Assembly: GCA_963787185.1 (NCBI GenBank)
Contig: CAWBCC010000009.1
Location: 446,971 to 510,970, forward strand
Source of the DNA: JAJXZP01 sp963787185
GTDB lineage: Bacteria; Spirochaetota; Spirochaetia; Treponematales; Rectinemataceae
DNA length: 64,000 bases
Direction of reading: 5' to 3'
In this document: in pieces, positions 52,520 to 59,843 of the stretch
How positions within the stretch are numbered: position 1 is the first letter of the stretch
How the letters are laid out: every line of letters begins with the position of its first letter
The notes under the pieces: model-generated
The model's input: the letters and a program-made list of their open reading frames with translations, nothing else
Databases searched by the model: none
What the model was told of the DNA's origin: nothing
Program-made: the position numbers and the translations under genes

Positions 52520-53286
52520 GCGCCCTCCTCTCAATTCAGGGCATGAGCCACTACTTCGGCGGCCTCAAGGCCGTATCGAATTTCAACTTCGAGCTGCCCG
52601 AGGGGGTCATCTACGGCCTGATCGGGCCGAACGGCTCGGGCAAGACGACGATCTTCAACCTCATCACGGGCATCTACACGCCCACGGAAGGCAAAATCGT
52701 CTTCGAGGAGCGCGACGTCACGGGGCTCAAGTCCTATCGCATAGTGCATCGGGGCGTCGCGCGCACCTTCCAGAACCTGCGGATCTTCGGCAATCTCTCC
52801 GTCCTGGACAATATCCGTATCGCCCGCCACTTCAATTTCAAGCCGGGGTTCTTCGCTTCCTTCTTCAGGACCCCGAGCGCTCTCAGGGAAGAGAAGAAAA
52901 TGCGCGAAGAGGCGATGCAACTCCTGGAAGTCATGCATCTCGAGGGTCGCGCCCTGCAAGATGCAAAGAACTTGCCTTACGGAGAATTGCGGCGCCTCGA
53001 GATCGCGCGGGCCCTCGCCACGAAACCCAAGCTGGTACTCCTGGACGAACCGGCTGCCGGCATGAACCCCAAGGAGGTCTCCGACCTCATGGACCTCATC
53101 CGACGCATTCGCGACGAGTTCAAGGTCACAGTCTTCCTCATCGAGCACCACATGAAGATCGTCATGGGCATCTGCGAGCGGATCAAGGTGATCGACTTCG
53201 GCGAGACCATCGCCGAGGGGCTGCCTGAGGCCGTCGGCAAAGATCCGAAGGTGCTTGAGGCTTATCTCGGCAAAGGGGGCGCGTAA
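52516..53286 (+). CDS. livG: Branched-chain amino acid ABC transporter ATPase LivG
   Basis: 256 residues. Walker A GPNGSGKTT (about 36-44), Q-loop, LivG-specific insert with IARHFNFKPGF, signature LPYGELRRLEIARAL (about 155), Walker B LVLLDEPAAGMNP, H-loop EHH. Energises transport together with LivF. Start 52516 overlaps livM by four bases; stop overlaps livF by one base (TAATG). Confidence 0.95.
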   Translation: MSALLSIQGMSHYFGGLKAVSNFNFELPEGVIYGLIGPNGSGKTTIFNLITGIYTPTEGKIVFEERDVTGLKSYRIVHRGVARTFQNLRIFGNLSVLDNIRIARHFNFKPGFFASFFRTPSALREEKKMREEAMQLLEVMHLEGRALQDAKNLPYGELRRLEIARALATKPKLVLLDEPAAGMNPKEVSDLMDLIRRIRDEFKVTVFLIEHHMKIVMGICERIKVIDFGETIAEGLPEAVGKDPKVLEAYLGKGGA

Positions 53287-53990
53287 TGCTGAGCGTCAAG
53301 AACCTCAAAGTCAACTATGGGCAGATAGAAGCCATCAAGGATGTCACCTTCGAGGTTCCCGATGGTAAGATCGTGACGCTGATCGGCGCGAACGGCGCCG
53401 GCAAGACCACGACGCTCCGCGCCCTGAGCGGTCTCGAGAAGCCTTCGGGCGGCTCGATCATCTTCAAGGGGAAGGACATCACGGGCATGGAGGCGCACAA
53501 GCTGGTCGCCCTCGGAATGTCCCATGTGCCCGAGGGGAGGAAAATCTTCCCCACCCTCACCGTGCGGGAGAACCTCGAGCTGGCCGCCTGGACTATCGAC
53601 GACAAGAAGGAAATAAAGCGCAGGATTGAAGCCGTCTTCGAATTCTTTCCGCGGGTCAAAGAGCGCGTCGGCCAGCTCGGCGGCACCCTGTCGGGAGGCG
53701 AGCAGCAGATGCTCGCCGTGGGACGGGCCATGGTCACCGGAGGCGATATCCTTCTCCTCGACGAGCCTTCGATGGGCCTCGCCCCCGTCCTCGTAGAAGA
53801 GATATTCGGGAAGATCGTGGCGCTGAACAAGCTCGGCATGACCGTTCTCCTCGTCGAGCAGAACGCCTCGGAAGCCCTCGAAATTGCCGATTTCGCCTAT
53901 GTCCTCGAAGTCGGTTACACGACGATATCCGGACCCGCGAAGCAGATAGCCGCGGATCCGCGCGTTCGCGAGGCCTACCTGGGCGTCTGA
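53286..53990 (+). CDS. livF: Branched-chain amino acid ABC transporter ATPase LivF
   Basis: 234 residues. Walker A GANGAGKTTTL (about 36-46), signature LSGGEQQMLAVGRAM (about 135-149), Walker B ILLLDEPSMGLAP, H-loop VEQN. The shorter of the two ATPases, as usual. Last gene of the operon, followed 23 bases later by a strong terminator. Confidence 0.95.
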   Translation: MLSVKNLKVNYGQIEAIKDVTFEVPDGKIVTLIGANGAGKTTTLRALSGLEKPSGGSIIFKGKDITGMEAHKLVALGMSHVPEGRKIFPTLTVRENLELAAWTIDDKKEIKRRIEAVFEFFPRVKERVGQLGGTLSGGEQQMLAVGRAMVTGGDILLLDEPSMGLAPVLVEEIFGKIVALNKLGMTVLLVEQNASEALEIADFAYVLEVGYTTISGPAKQIAADPRVREAYLGV

Positions 53991-54013
53991 TCGCGTCGCA
54001 ATCGCAGTCACGG

Positions 54014-54038
54014 GGCTGTCCGCAAGGGCAGCCTTTTT
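54014..54038 (+). terminator. Intrinsic terminator of the liv operon
   Basis: Eight-pair stem GGCTGTCC (54014-54021) with GGGCAGCC (54026-54033), GCAA tetraloop, then TTTTT. Textbook form. Confidence 0.92.
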
Positions 54039-54110
54039 GATCTTTCAGCCGAGGCTCTTGCAATGGGAGCCAATGAGACCATTTCAACGAATTTTCGAGC
54101 TGTCAGTGAG

Positions 54111-54220
54111 GTGCGTTCTAGAGATTCCTTAGGTGCGTTCTAGAGATTCCTTAGGTGCGTTCTAGAGATTCCTTAGGTGCGTTCTAAAGATTCCTTAGGT
54201 GCATTCCAGACATTCCATAG
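54111..54220 (+). repeat. Five tandem copies of a 22-bp unit
   Basis: Units start at 54111, 54133, 54155, 54177 and 54199. The first three are identical, the fourth has one change, the fifth has several. Each begins GTGCGTTCTAGAG and ends ATTCCTTAG, so TTCTAGA lies in each unit. There is no open frame through it. It lies between the liv terminator and the promoter of the riboswitch operon. Confidence 0.95.
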
Positions 54221-54254
54221 AACCATTCGATCGAAGCTTGGGCAAGGGACGCAA

Positions 54255-54282
54255 TTGACCAAGCTCGGGGCTTCCGTATAAA
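54255..54282 (+). promoter_or_regulatory. Promoter of the preQ1-controlled operon
   Basis: TTGACC (54255-54260), 16-base spacer, TATAAA (54277-54282). Predicted start near 54289, a few bases before the riboswitch stem. A seven-pair inverted repeat, AGCTTGG (54235-54241) with CCAAGCT (54259-54265), covers the -35 and may be an operator. Confidence 0.7.
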
Positions 54283-54296
54283 CTTCCCGGCATTCA

Positions 54297-54333
54297 GGCG
54301 GTCGTAGTCCACCCGCCCAAACAAAACAGGAGG
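54297..54333 (+). promoter_or_regulatory. preQ1-I riboswitch aptamer
   Basis: Stem P1 GGCGG (54297-54301) with CCGCC (54313-54317). The loop TCGTAGTCCAC (54302-54312) ends in the C (54312) that should pair with preQ1. The A-rich tail CAAACAAAACAGGAGG (54318-54333) includes the ribosome site. From memory, the GGTCG-AGT loop start and the CAAAAC tail match the crystallised Thermoanaerobacter tengcongensis preQ1-I aptamer position for position, apart from one extra loop base. Ligand binding would fold the tail and hide GGAGG, repressing translation of the transporter and queF, both queuosine genes. Confidence 0.85.
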
Positions 54334-54340
54334 TCCTCCC

Positions 54341-55030
54341 ATGGAAAGGGAGCGTTCGTCTTTTTCGCCTCTTTTTCTCGGTCTCTTCGCCTTCTTCCTC
54401 ACCTGTCTCCTCGTCTCCAACATCATCGCCGGCAAACTCATTCAGGTCCTCGGTGTGGTCCTGCCTTCGGCCGTGATTCTCTTTCCGATCACGTACATTC
54501 TTGGCGACGTATTCACCGAGGTCTACGGCTTTCGGAAAACGCGCGCGATCATCTGGATGGGTTTCGCGGCCAATGCGTTCATGTCGATTATATTCGTCTG
54601 CGCGGTGGCATTGCCCGTTCCGCCGTTTTTCAGGGAACAGCAGGCCTACGCGGCCGTTCTCGACATGACTCCGCGGATCGTGGCGGCCTCGCTCGTCGCA
54701 TATTGGGCCGGCGAGTTCGCCAATTCCATCACACTTTCGGTCCTCAAGAAGGCGACCGGGGGCCGATTCCTCTGGACGAGGACGATCGGTTCCACGGTGG
54801 TGGGCCAGGGGCTCGATACGGGGATCTTCATCGCGATCGGTTTCGCGGGTCTCGTGCCGACACCCGTGCTTTTCCGGATGATGCTTGCGCAATATCTATT
54901 CAAAGTCGCCTACGAAGCCCTCCTGACCCCGCTCACCTATGCGGTCGTGTCCCGCATAAAGCGCGCGGAAGGCATCGATACCTTCGACGGCGGCGTCGTC
55001 TACAATCCTTTCGCGCTCGGAGGCAAGTGA
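54341..55030 (+). CDS. Queuosine precursor transporter (YhhQ/VUT family)
   Basis: 229 residues, about six membrane helices. Family markers: LLVSNIIAGKLIQVLG near the start, FPITYILGDVFTEVYGFRKTR (in two adjoining pieces), YWAGEFANSITLSVLKK, and TRTIGSTVVGQGLDTGIFI. Members import preQ0, preQ1 or queuine. The gene lies directly behind a preQ1-I riboswitch with GGAGG in its tail, and overlaps queF by one base, so import and reduction are co-regulated. Confidence 0.93.
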   Translation: MERERSSFSPLFLGLFAFFLTCLLVSNIIAGKLIQVLGVVLPSAVILFPITYILGDVFTEVYGFRKTRAIIWMGFAANAFMSIIFVCAVALPVPPFFREQQAYAAVLDMTPRIVAASLVAYWAGEFANSITLSVLKKATGGRFLWTRTIGSTVVGQGLDTGIFIAIGFAGLVPTPVLFRMMLAQYLFKVAYEALLTPLTYAVVSRIKRAEGIDTFDGGVVYNPFALGGK

Positions 55031-55407
55031 TGCCGGATTACTCTTTCGAGGCGCTCGGGCACAAGACTACAGAGCCGCGCCGACTACTGGAAGTTTTCCC
55101 CGCTCCGGCTCATGTGAAGAAAGTCGTTCTCGAAAGCGACGAGGTGACCAGTCTCTGTCCGATCACGGGACAGCCCGACTGGGAAACCGTGCGTATAGAG
55201 TTCGAGCCGGGTCCCTACTGCATAGAATCCAAGAGCCTCAAGCTCTACCTCTGGTCGTTCCGCGAGGAAGGGGAGTTTTGCGAAGCGCTGGCGGCTCGCA
55301 TAGCCCAGGACGTCTACGATGCCTGCCGGCCCAAGGGCGTGAAGGTCTCCATTACCCAGAAGCCGCGCGGTGGAATCACCATTTTCGCGGAAGCGAGCCT
55401 GCCGTAA
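55030..55407 (+). CDS. queF: NADPH-dependent 7-cyano-7-deazaguanine reductase
   Basis: 125 residues, the short unimodular QueF. Reduces the nitrile of preQ0 to the aminomethyl of preQ1. The nucleophilic Cys is in SLCPITGQPDW (about 41-51); the QueF motif appears as ESKSLKLYLWSFR (about 67-79) preceded by YCI; a Glu/His set follows. ATG overlaps the transporter stop by one base (TGATG). Ends two bases from the convergent uxuA stop. Confidence 0.95.
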   Translation: MPDYSFEALGHKTTEPRRLLEVFPAPAHVKKVVLESDEVTSLCPITGQPDWETVRIEFEPGPYCIESKSLKLYLWSFREEGEFCEALAARIAQDVYDACRPKGVKVSITQKPRGGITIFAEASLP

Positions 55408-55409
55408 GT

Positions 55410-56444
55410 CTAGGCCCGTTCGCTGGCTTCCATGAGCCCCAGGAGATACTGCGAGCCCAGCGCGCGGTCATAGAGGCCGTAGCCCGGCCTCCCCTCCTCG
55501 CCCCAGATCATGCGGCCGTGGTCCGGACGCACCGGACCCTGAAAGCCTGTCTCGGCGTAGGCCCTGACTATGGCACCGATGTCGAGCGATCCCGCGCCGC
55601 TCCAGTGCGCGCTCTCCTCGAAGGAACGGGGTCCCTTGATGCGAATGTTGCGAATATGGGCGAAAGCGATATTCGGGGCGAATTCGCGCACCATCGCGGG
55701 AATGTCGTTTTCCGCAAGAACGCCGAAAGAGCCCGAGCAGAGACATATACCGTTGGCCGGGGACTCGACTATGCCTGTCAGGCGGCGCAATGCGTTCGAG
55801 TCGACGATGATGCGCGGAATGCCGAACACCGGCCAGGGAGGATCGTCCGGATGAATCGCCAGACGGACCCCGGCCTCCTGGGCGGCGGGAACGACGGCCT
55901 CGAGAAAGTACGAGAGGTTGGACCAGAGCTGTTCCGCCCCTATCTCCCGATAGCGCGCCATGAGCCTCGCCAGGTCGGCGCGCGAATAGTGCGCGAGCCA
56001 TCCCGGCAGCTCGAGATCGCCCTCCAGGGGATCCATGCGTTCGACCCGCGACTCGTCGTAGGCGAGGGCGCGTGAACCGTCCGGCAGCATTCGGCCCAGA
56101 TCGCTCCTCGTCCAATCGAAGACAGGCATGAAATTGTAGGTCAGCACGGGGATGCCGGCGGCTCCCACGGCTCGGAGGCTCGCTATCCAGGACTCGATGT
56201 AGTAGTCGCGCTCGCTTCCGCCGAGCTTGATCTCTTCATGGACCGGGACGCTCTCGACGACGGAAAAATCCAGCCCTGCCGACGCGATTTCTTCCTTCAG
56301 CGAGAGAACGCGCTCAAGCGGCCACGTCTCGCCGGGCTTGTAGTCGTAGAGGGCCGCGACTATGCCTTTGACACCCGGAATTTGCCTGATATGAGAAAGT
56401 GTCACGGGATCGGAGCGACCGTACCAGCGGAAGGTCATATACAT
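55410..56444 (-). CDS. uxuA: Mannonate dehydratase
   Basis: About 344 residues. Converts D-mannonate to 2-keto-3-deoxygluconate in glucuronate breakdown. Markers: MTFRWYGRSDPVTLSHIRQI at the start, EEIKLGGSERD, YNFMPVFDWTR, AIHPDDPPWPVFGIPRI, LCSGSFGV and PDHGRMIWGEEGRPGYGLYD: metal-binding His, Cys, His and Asp are conserved. Start 56444 or 56438 (both ATG). No other uronate genes are visible nearby. Confidence 0.94.
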   Translation of the reverse strand: MYMTFRWYGRSDPVTLSHIRQIPGVKGIVAALYDYKPGETWPLERVLSLKEEIASAGLDFSVVESVPVHEEIKLGGSERDYYIESWIASLRAVGAAGIPVLTYNFMPVFDWTRSDLGRMLPDGSRALAYDESRVERMDPLEGDLELPGWLAHYSRADLARLMARYREIGAEQLWSNLSYFLEAVVPAAQEAGVRLAIHPDDPPWPVFGIPRIIVDSNALRRLTGIVESPANGICLCSGSFGVLAENDIPAMVREFAPNIAFAHIRNIRIKGPRSFEESAHWSGAGSLDIGAIVRAYAETGFQGPVRPDHGRMIWGEEGRPGYGLYDRALGSQYLLGLMEASERA

Positions 56445-56664
56445 AAGGGAATTAGCGATCCACGCCAGAAAGAAGGACAATAAAGGCATAATGGATTCAA
56501 TATATGAGCATCAAGAGCCGGAATGGGCACCATAGACTTGATGATCGGCAGAAAAGCGTATCAATTCGCGTATCTATTTGAAGTCGAAGAAAGCCCTTTT
56601 CGATGATTTTATCGACGCGAGTTGAGATATCGCTAGGACACTCCCCCCAAAATTTAATACCTGA
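56445..56664. other. AT-rich spacer at the edge of the accessory region
   Basis: 220 bases without a gene. It contains upstream sequence of uxuA and the 3' side of the three-gene toxin-antitoxin locus. Base composition changes here from GC-rich to AT-rich. No terminator or tRNA is apparent. Confidence 0.5.
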
Positions 56665-57351
56665 CTAGCTTATACTTGAGTCTATTTCTTCGAGAATTTT
56701 AATAATCGAATCCGAATCGACTGGCATCGAAGCGAATACCGATTTTTCAGTTGAATCGGTGCCATCTCGTATGTCCAATTGGAGAACCTTATCGTTCACT
56801 TGAATCTGTCGTTTCGTAAAAATCGTGCTCTCTCCTTGATAACTGATTCTATATCGAATTGAAATTGGCTCAATCTCCACTTTCATTCCGGCCGGAGCTA
56901 TTGATGTTGCGGCTTCAAGTATCGGAATGACCTTTGCGATATCACCAGTAGAAAATAACTTTGCGAATGGGTTGTTGAATTTGGCAATACAAAGAGTTTC
57001 GTAGAACTCCGATATCGGTGAAAGACCTTTTGGCTTTGCCCTCGTATCCGCAGAAGATACAGTTAGCTCGACACGGCGAAGGATTTCTTCGGCGTCTTTG
57101 GTTGTACCCCCAACAGCTACTATGATGCGCCTTGGATCTATGACAACTCGATCGATAACAATTTTCCTATCGTCGATCTTGAAAAAACCATTTGTAAATT
57201 CAATCGCGAGCGGGCCGGGATTTGCATTTTGCCCAAAGTGGTAGTCTGTTGAGAAATTCGAAGCAAAGGACGAATTTGAAAGTGCTCGAAAATCAATGCT
57301 GTCGGCATAATAAATAGCTAAAATAGTTGATCGTGTTTCAACAATTTTCAT
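56665..57351 (-). CDS. Third gene of the MqsRA operon, unknown function
   Basis: 228 residues, soluble, no signal peptide. Beta-strand-rich N-terminal half (to about 100; AIEFTNGFFKIDDRKIVIDR) and a mixed second half (VEIEPISIRYRISYQGESTI, ending in an acidic helix). No known family recognised. It begins 21 bases after the mqsA stop on the same strand, so it is very likely co-transcribed with mqsR and mqsA. In toxin-antitoxin-chaperone systems a SecB-like protein occupies this position; this protein does not look like SecB to me. Codon use is AT-rich like its partners. Confidence 0.75.
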   Translation of the reverse strand: MKIVETRSTILAIYYADSIDFRALSNSSFASNFSTDYHFGQNANPGPLAIEFTNGFFKIDDRKIVIDRVVIDPRRIIVAVGGTTKDAEEILRRVELTVSSADTRAKPKGLSPISEFYETLCIAKFNNPFAKLFSTGDIAKVIPILEAATSIAPAGMKVEIEPISIRYRISYQGESTIFTKRQIQVNDKVLQLDIRDGTDSTEKSVFASMPVDSDSIIKILEEIDSSIS

Positions 57352-57372
57352 ATTTGAATCCTTCTATTCATA

Positions 57373-58116
57373 TCAGACAAACAGGGGTATCGATCGACTG
57401 TCGGAGTTGGGAGTGGATAGAGATTCCTCAAGGCAAGCGTTCAGCTCTGTGATATTCGATTTCGGATCTGAAGGTATTGAAAATTTGGTCGCAAACATAT
57501 TTTCCTCGATAATTGTTTGGGCAAATTGTTCAACCGGGATGCTTCGCTCGGCAGCCTGGCGGCAAGCAATGTCAAAAGCAAAAGGAGAAACATTTACTGT
57601 TATTCTTGTCGCTTCCCTCGATTGAAAGTTAGAAGAAGGCATCGTAGCCTGATTTAAATCCCGACGGAATCCAGTAACTTCTTCCCAGGTGTCTACTGCA
57701 GGTTGATCTTCGACTTGTTTCAATGAGTCTAAACCAATCTTGCGGGAACGCAGCAACCTGAGTAATTGATCTAGAGTCTTGCTCTGAAGTGTCTCCCCTC
57801 TCTCATATTTGGAAAAGGCTCGGGGGCCTCCTCCAAACAGCTTGCCCGCTCCCTTTTGAGATAAACCGAGCATTCCGCGAATTTCCTTGATTTCAGGCGG
57901 GGACAAAAAACCCTCTACCCTTCTCCTGCAGTTGCGAAGTGCTTCATCGCTGATTTTCATATCTTGAGGAGTGAGAAATACTTCCTTACAATTATCGCAA
58001 TAGAGACCAGGCTGATCGATCTCATATTGAAAGCCCTTATACGAATAGCGCTTTTTCCTTGAACGGCGGACTAAAGTATTTTCCCCACATGACGGACAAA
58101 TAGTTGGATCAGTCAT
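57373..58116 (-). CDS. mqsA: MqsA-family antitoxin, long form
   Basis: 247 residues against about 131 in E. coli MqsA. N-terminal zinc domain with C7, C10, C40, C43 (CPSCGE, YCDNCKE), spacing as in MqsA; then a helix-turn-helix domain (about 68-140; LGLSQKGAGKLFGGGPRAFSKY) that binds the operator. A further roughly 100 residues follow, including TRITVNVSPFAFDIACRQAA (about 170-190), not present in the standard protein. Expected to neutralise MqsR and repress the operon. Overlaps mqsR by four bases (ATGA). Confidence 0.9.
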   Translation of the reverse strand: MTDPTICPSCGENTLVRRSRKKRYSYKGFQYEIDQPGLYCDNCKEVFLTPQDMKISDEALRNCRRRVEGFLSPPEIKEIRGMLGLSQKGAGKLFGGGPRAFSKYERGETLQSKTLDQLLRLLRSRKIGLDSLKQVEDQPAVDTWEEVTGFRRDLNQATMPSSNFQSREATRITVNVSPFAFDIACRQAAERSIPVEQFAQTIIEENMFATKFSIPSDPKSNITELNACLEESLSTPNSDSRSIPLFV

Positions 58117-58421
58117 TTGTTACCCTGCTTATCGTTGAGCTTGAAAGAAATTACGACCGCGCCTGGAGTCATCTGAAGTTTGACATATAAGCGCACCCCT
58201 TTATATGTCGGCCAATAGACATCCTGGAATGTTCCAGGAAGCTTTTCCGCAGCCATAGTCTTGTCAAAATCTGCAGCCGATAGGCCCAGGACGCAGCGCC
58301 GAATATCGTTGGAATCAAACCCCAGTGATGTGGCGCCTTTGTTTGCTGAATCCCTTACAAGATAACAATTTAGCTTCACGAGGCGCTGAAACTCGCCTAG
58401 ATCATATATCGGCTGATTCAT
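58113..58421 (-). CDS. mqsR: MqsR-family toxin (mRNA interferase)
   Basis: 102 residues. RelE-fold ribonuclease that cuts mRNA, in E. coli at GC(U/A). Similarity to MqsR is clear in the second half: VLGLSAADFDKTM, FQDVYWPTYKGVRLYVKLQ and VVISFK, which covers the positions of the E. coli active-site Gln, Tyr and Lys. Start chosen at 58421 (AAGG upstream); a start at 58454 would run across the inverted repeat. Toxin-first order is the mqsRA hallmark. Confidence 0.9.
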   Translation of the reverse strand: MNQPIYDLGEFQRLVKLNCYLVRDSANKGATSLGFDSNDIRRCVLGLSAADFDKTMAAEKLPGTFQDVYWPTYKGVRLYVKLQMTPGAVVISFKLNDKQGNK

Positions 58422-58425
58422 AGGG

Positions 58426-58440
58426 TAACCTTTATGGTTA
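58426..58440. promoter_or_regulatory. Candidate MqsA operator
   Basis: Inverted repeat TAACC-TTTAT-GGTTA directly before the mqsR start. E. coli MqsA binds AACCT-N2-4-AGGTT sites, so this AACC/GGTT palindrome is a fitting target for self-repression. Surrounding DNA (58441-58540) is AT-rich and should hold the promoter. Confidence 0.6.
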
Positions 58441-58543
58441 TTTTTGTCAATCAATACTATTCTTCCTGATTTTCACTTTATCATCAATCTTTAAACCATG
58501 CAAAATATATCCTTCAAACATCCTCATAAAAGAGGCATTCCCC

Positions 58544-58573
58544 TTGACAGCATAGGCCCAATGGGCCTATGCT
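58544..58573 (+). promoter_or_regulatory. Promoter with embedded palindromic operator
   Basis: Perfect -35 TTGACA (58544-58549), 18-base spacer, -10 TATGCT (58568-58573). Inverted repeat AGCATAGGCCC (58549-58559) and GGGCCTATGCT (58563-58573) covers the spacer and -10, so a bound protein would block the promoter. A second hairpin, GTCAGCT (58580-58586) with AGCTGAC (58591-58597), begins at the predicted transcription start. Confidence 0.75.
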
Positions 58574-58649
58574 GTTCCCGTCAGCTAGGGAGCTGACAAC
58601 GGCCAGCCGTACGGCATGGCTCCCCCCTCCCAATCAAGGGAAGTGAATT

Positions 58650-58982
58650 ATGTATGAAGTTCCTAGCCCAGGTGAGCTTCGTGAATTTCTCAAGCGCAGT
58701 GGCTTGACCGGGGGCGATGCCGCGCGTCTTATAGGCGTGGATTCCCGCACGGTACGGAAATGGACGGCCTCGGAGGATGCAGACAACCGAAGGTCGATAC
58801 CGTGGAGTGCATGGCTGCTGCTTAGCCTTTATTCTGAGGCGATCGTGAAGGCAGATTCTCACCGAATCATGTTGAACCTTTTGAATTCTATTATGCCACG
58901 TTCCAATGACGTAGAAGCAGTCGGTGAGGTAATGTCTGTCCTTATACACGCCCGCGGGGTATACGTAAAGCTGAATACGTAG
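58650..58982 (+). CDS. Helix-turn-helix protein
   Basis: 110 residues. An N-terminal HTH (about 8-42): PGELREFLKRSGLTGGDAAR then LIGVDSRTVRKWTA, as in phage or plasmid regulators. The remaining helical part may dimerise. It is divergent from mqsRA and has its own palindromic promoter, so it is probably self-regulated. AAGGGAAG ribosome site. Neither a phage nor a plasmid gene lies beside it. Confidence 0.75.
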   Translation: MYEVPSPGELREFLKRSGLTGGDAARLIGVDSRTVRKWTASEDADNRRSIPWSAWLLLSLYSEAIVKADSHRIMLNLLNSIMPRSNDVEAVGEVMSVLIHARGVYVKLNT

Positions 58983-59113
58983 TTTAGTTTTCAATAGAAG
59001 AAGCCGCTAGACGACGATTTGAATACAAGCAAAAAAGGGACCAGGCAGATAAATAACAAGCGCATAACGATCTGTTGGGGACCCGACCGATCAATCAAAT
59101 ATCAAGGGAACTG

Positions 59114-59657
59114 TCAAGGTTCATCGCGCATCCTCTTATTTATCAATTCTTCAAGGTTTATTGATTGCCTCTTCGATGGCGTCTCGTGCTCGCCAATGAA
59201 TGCTCTCCATTCTTCAATCAAGTTCTCGCAGAGCCGAATGAAATCAATGTATCCGCCATCATAGTCTTTGATGGAAAACAAGGTTAGCAGGAACGAATTG
59301 CTCTGGCGAGCCTGGAAAAATGGATGGCCTATGTAAGCATCTTCTCCTCCTGCGCCAAAAAAATACCTTTGCTCGCGCACTTCTGTCGGTCGTTTATCCA
59401 GAAAATGTTTTGCCCCATCTGCAACATCTTGCACGAGAGACTGCATCCAGTGGGCATCTCGCGGTACCGTTGATTCCCATTTTCTTTTTTTGGCTCCAGT
59501 CATGTGTCTCTCGCTATAGAACGGAGCAAAGCTCTCAATGCATGACTTTTTAATTGGAGGGCTGACTTCCTCGTCGTGCTGAACCCAATCATAGAGATGC
59601 CCCAGGCTTACCGCCAGATTGAATAAGCAGTATGAAGCGGCTACCGGGTCCGGGATA
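59114..59657 (-). pseudogene. Unknown gene truncated by transposon insertion
   Basis: The reading frame is open from the transposon edge (59657) to the stop at 59114, 181 codons without start at its beginning. The first in-frame ATG (59503) leaves 129 residues, but codons upstream of it look coding (AASYCLFNLAVSLGHLYDWV) up to the transposon boundary. The N-terminus has therefore been separated by the element. No family recognised. The missing part should lie beyond 62922, where only a few bases remain before the IS3-family sequence. Confidence 0.75.
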
Positions 59658-59762
59658 TGTCAATATAGATTGTTCCCCGCCCGTGACTCTTGCCGCTTTC
59701 TTCCACAACTTGCCAGAGTAGCGTAGCATCCTCCGCCAGGGGAGTTTCCCCCACCGCCGGTC
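59658..59762 (-). repeat. Left-end transposase-binding repeats
   Basis: Four sites related to YTGGCRAGNNGTGGAA, read on the minus strand and starting at about 59696, 59716, 59739 and 59760. Best copy: CTGGCAAGTTGTGGAA (59701-59716). Steps of 20, 23 and 21 bases mirror the right end. Confidence 0.7.
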
Positions 59763-59843
59763 ATGGCTTGGGCGTGGCGGGGAAAAAGAGCGTGGGCGTT
59801 CGCATTCCTTGGCGGGTCTCGAACGCCCACGCTACCAAACTGA

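Noticed and set aside
54111..54220. CRISPR array
   Set aside because: The 22-bp units are contiguous without spacers, and there are no cas genes in the window.
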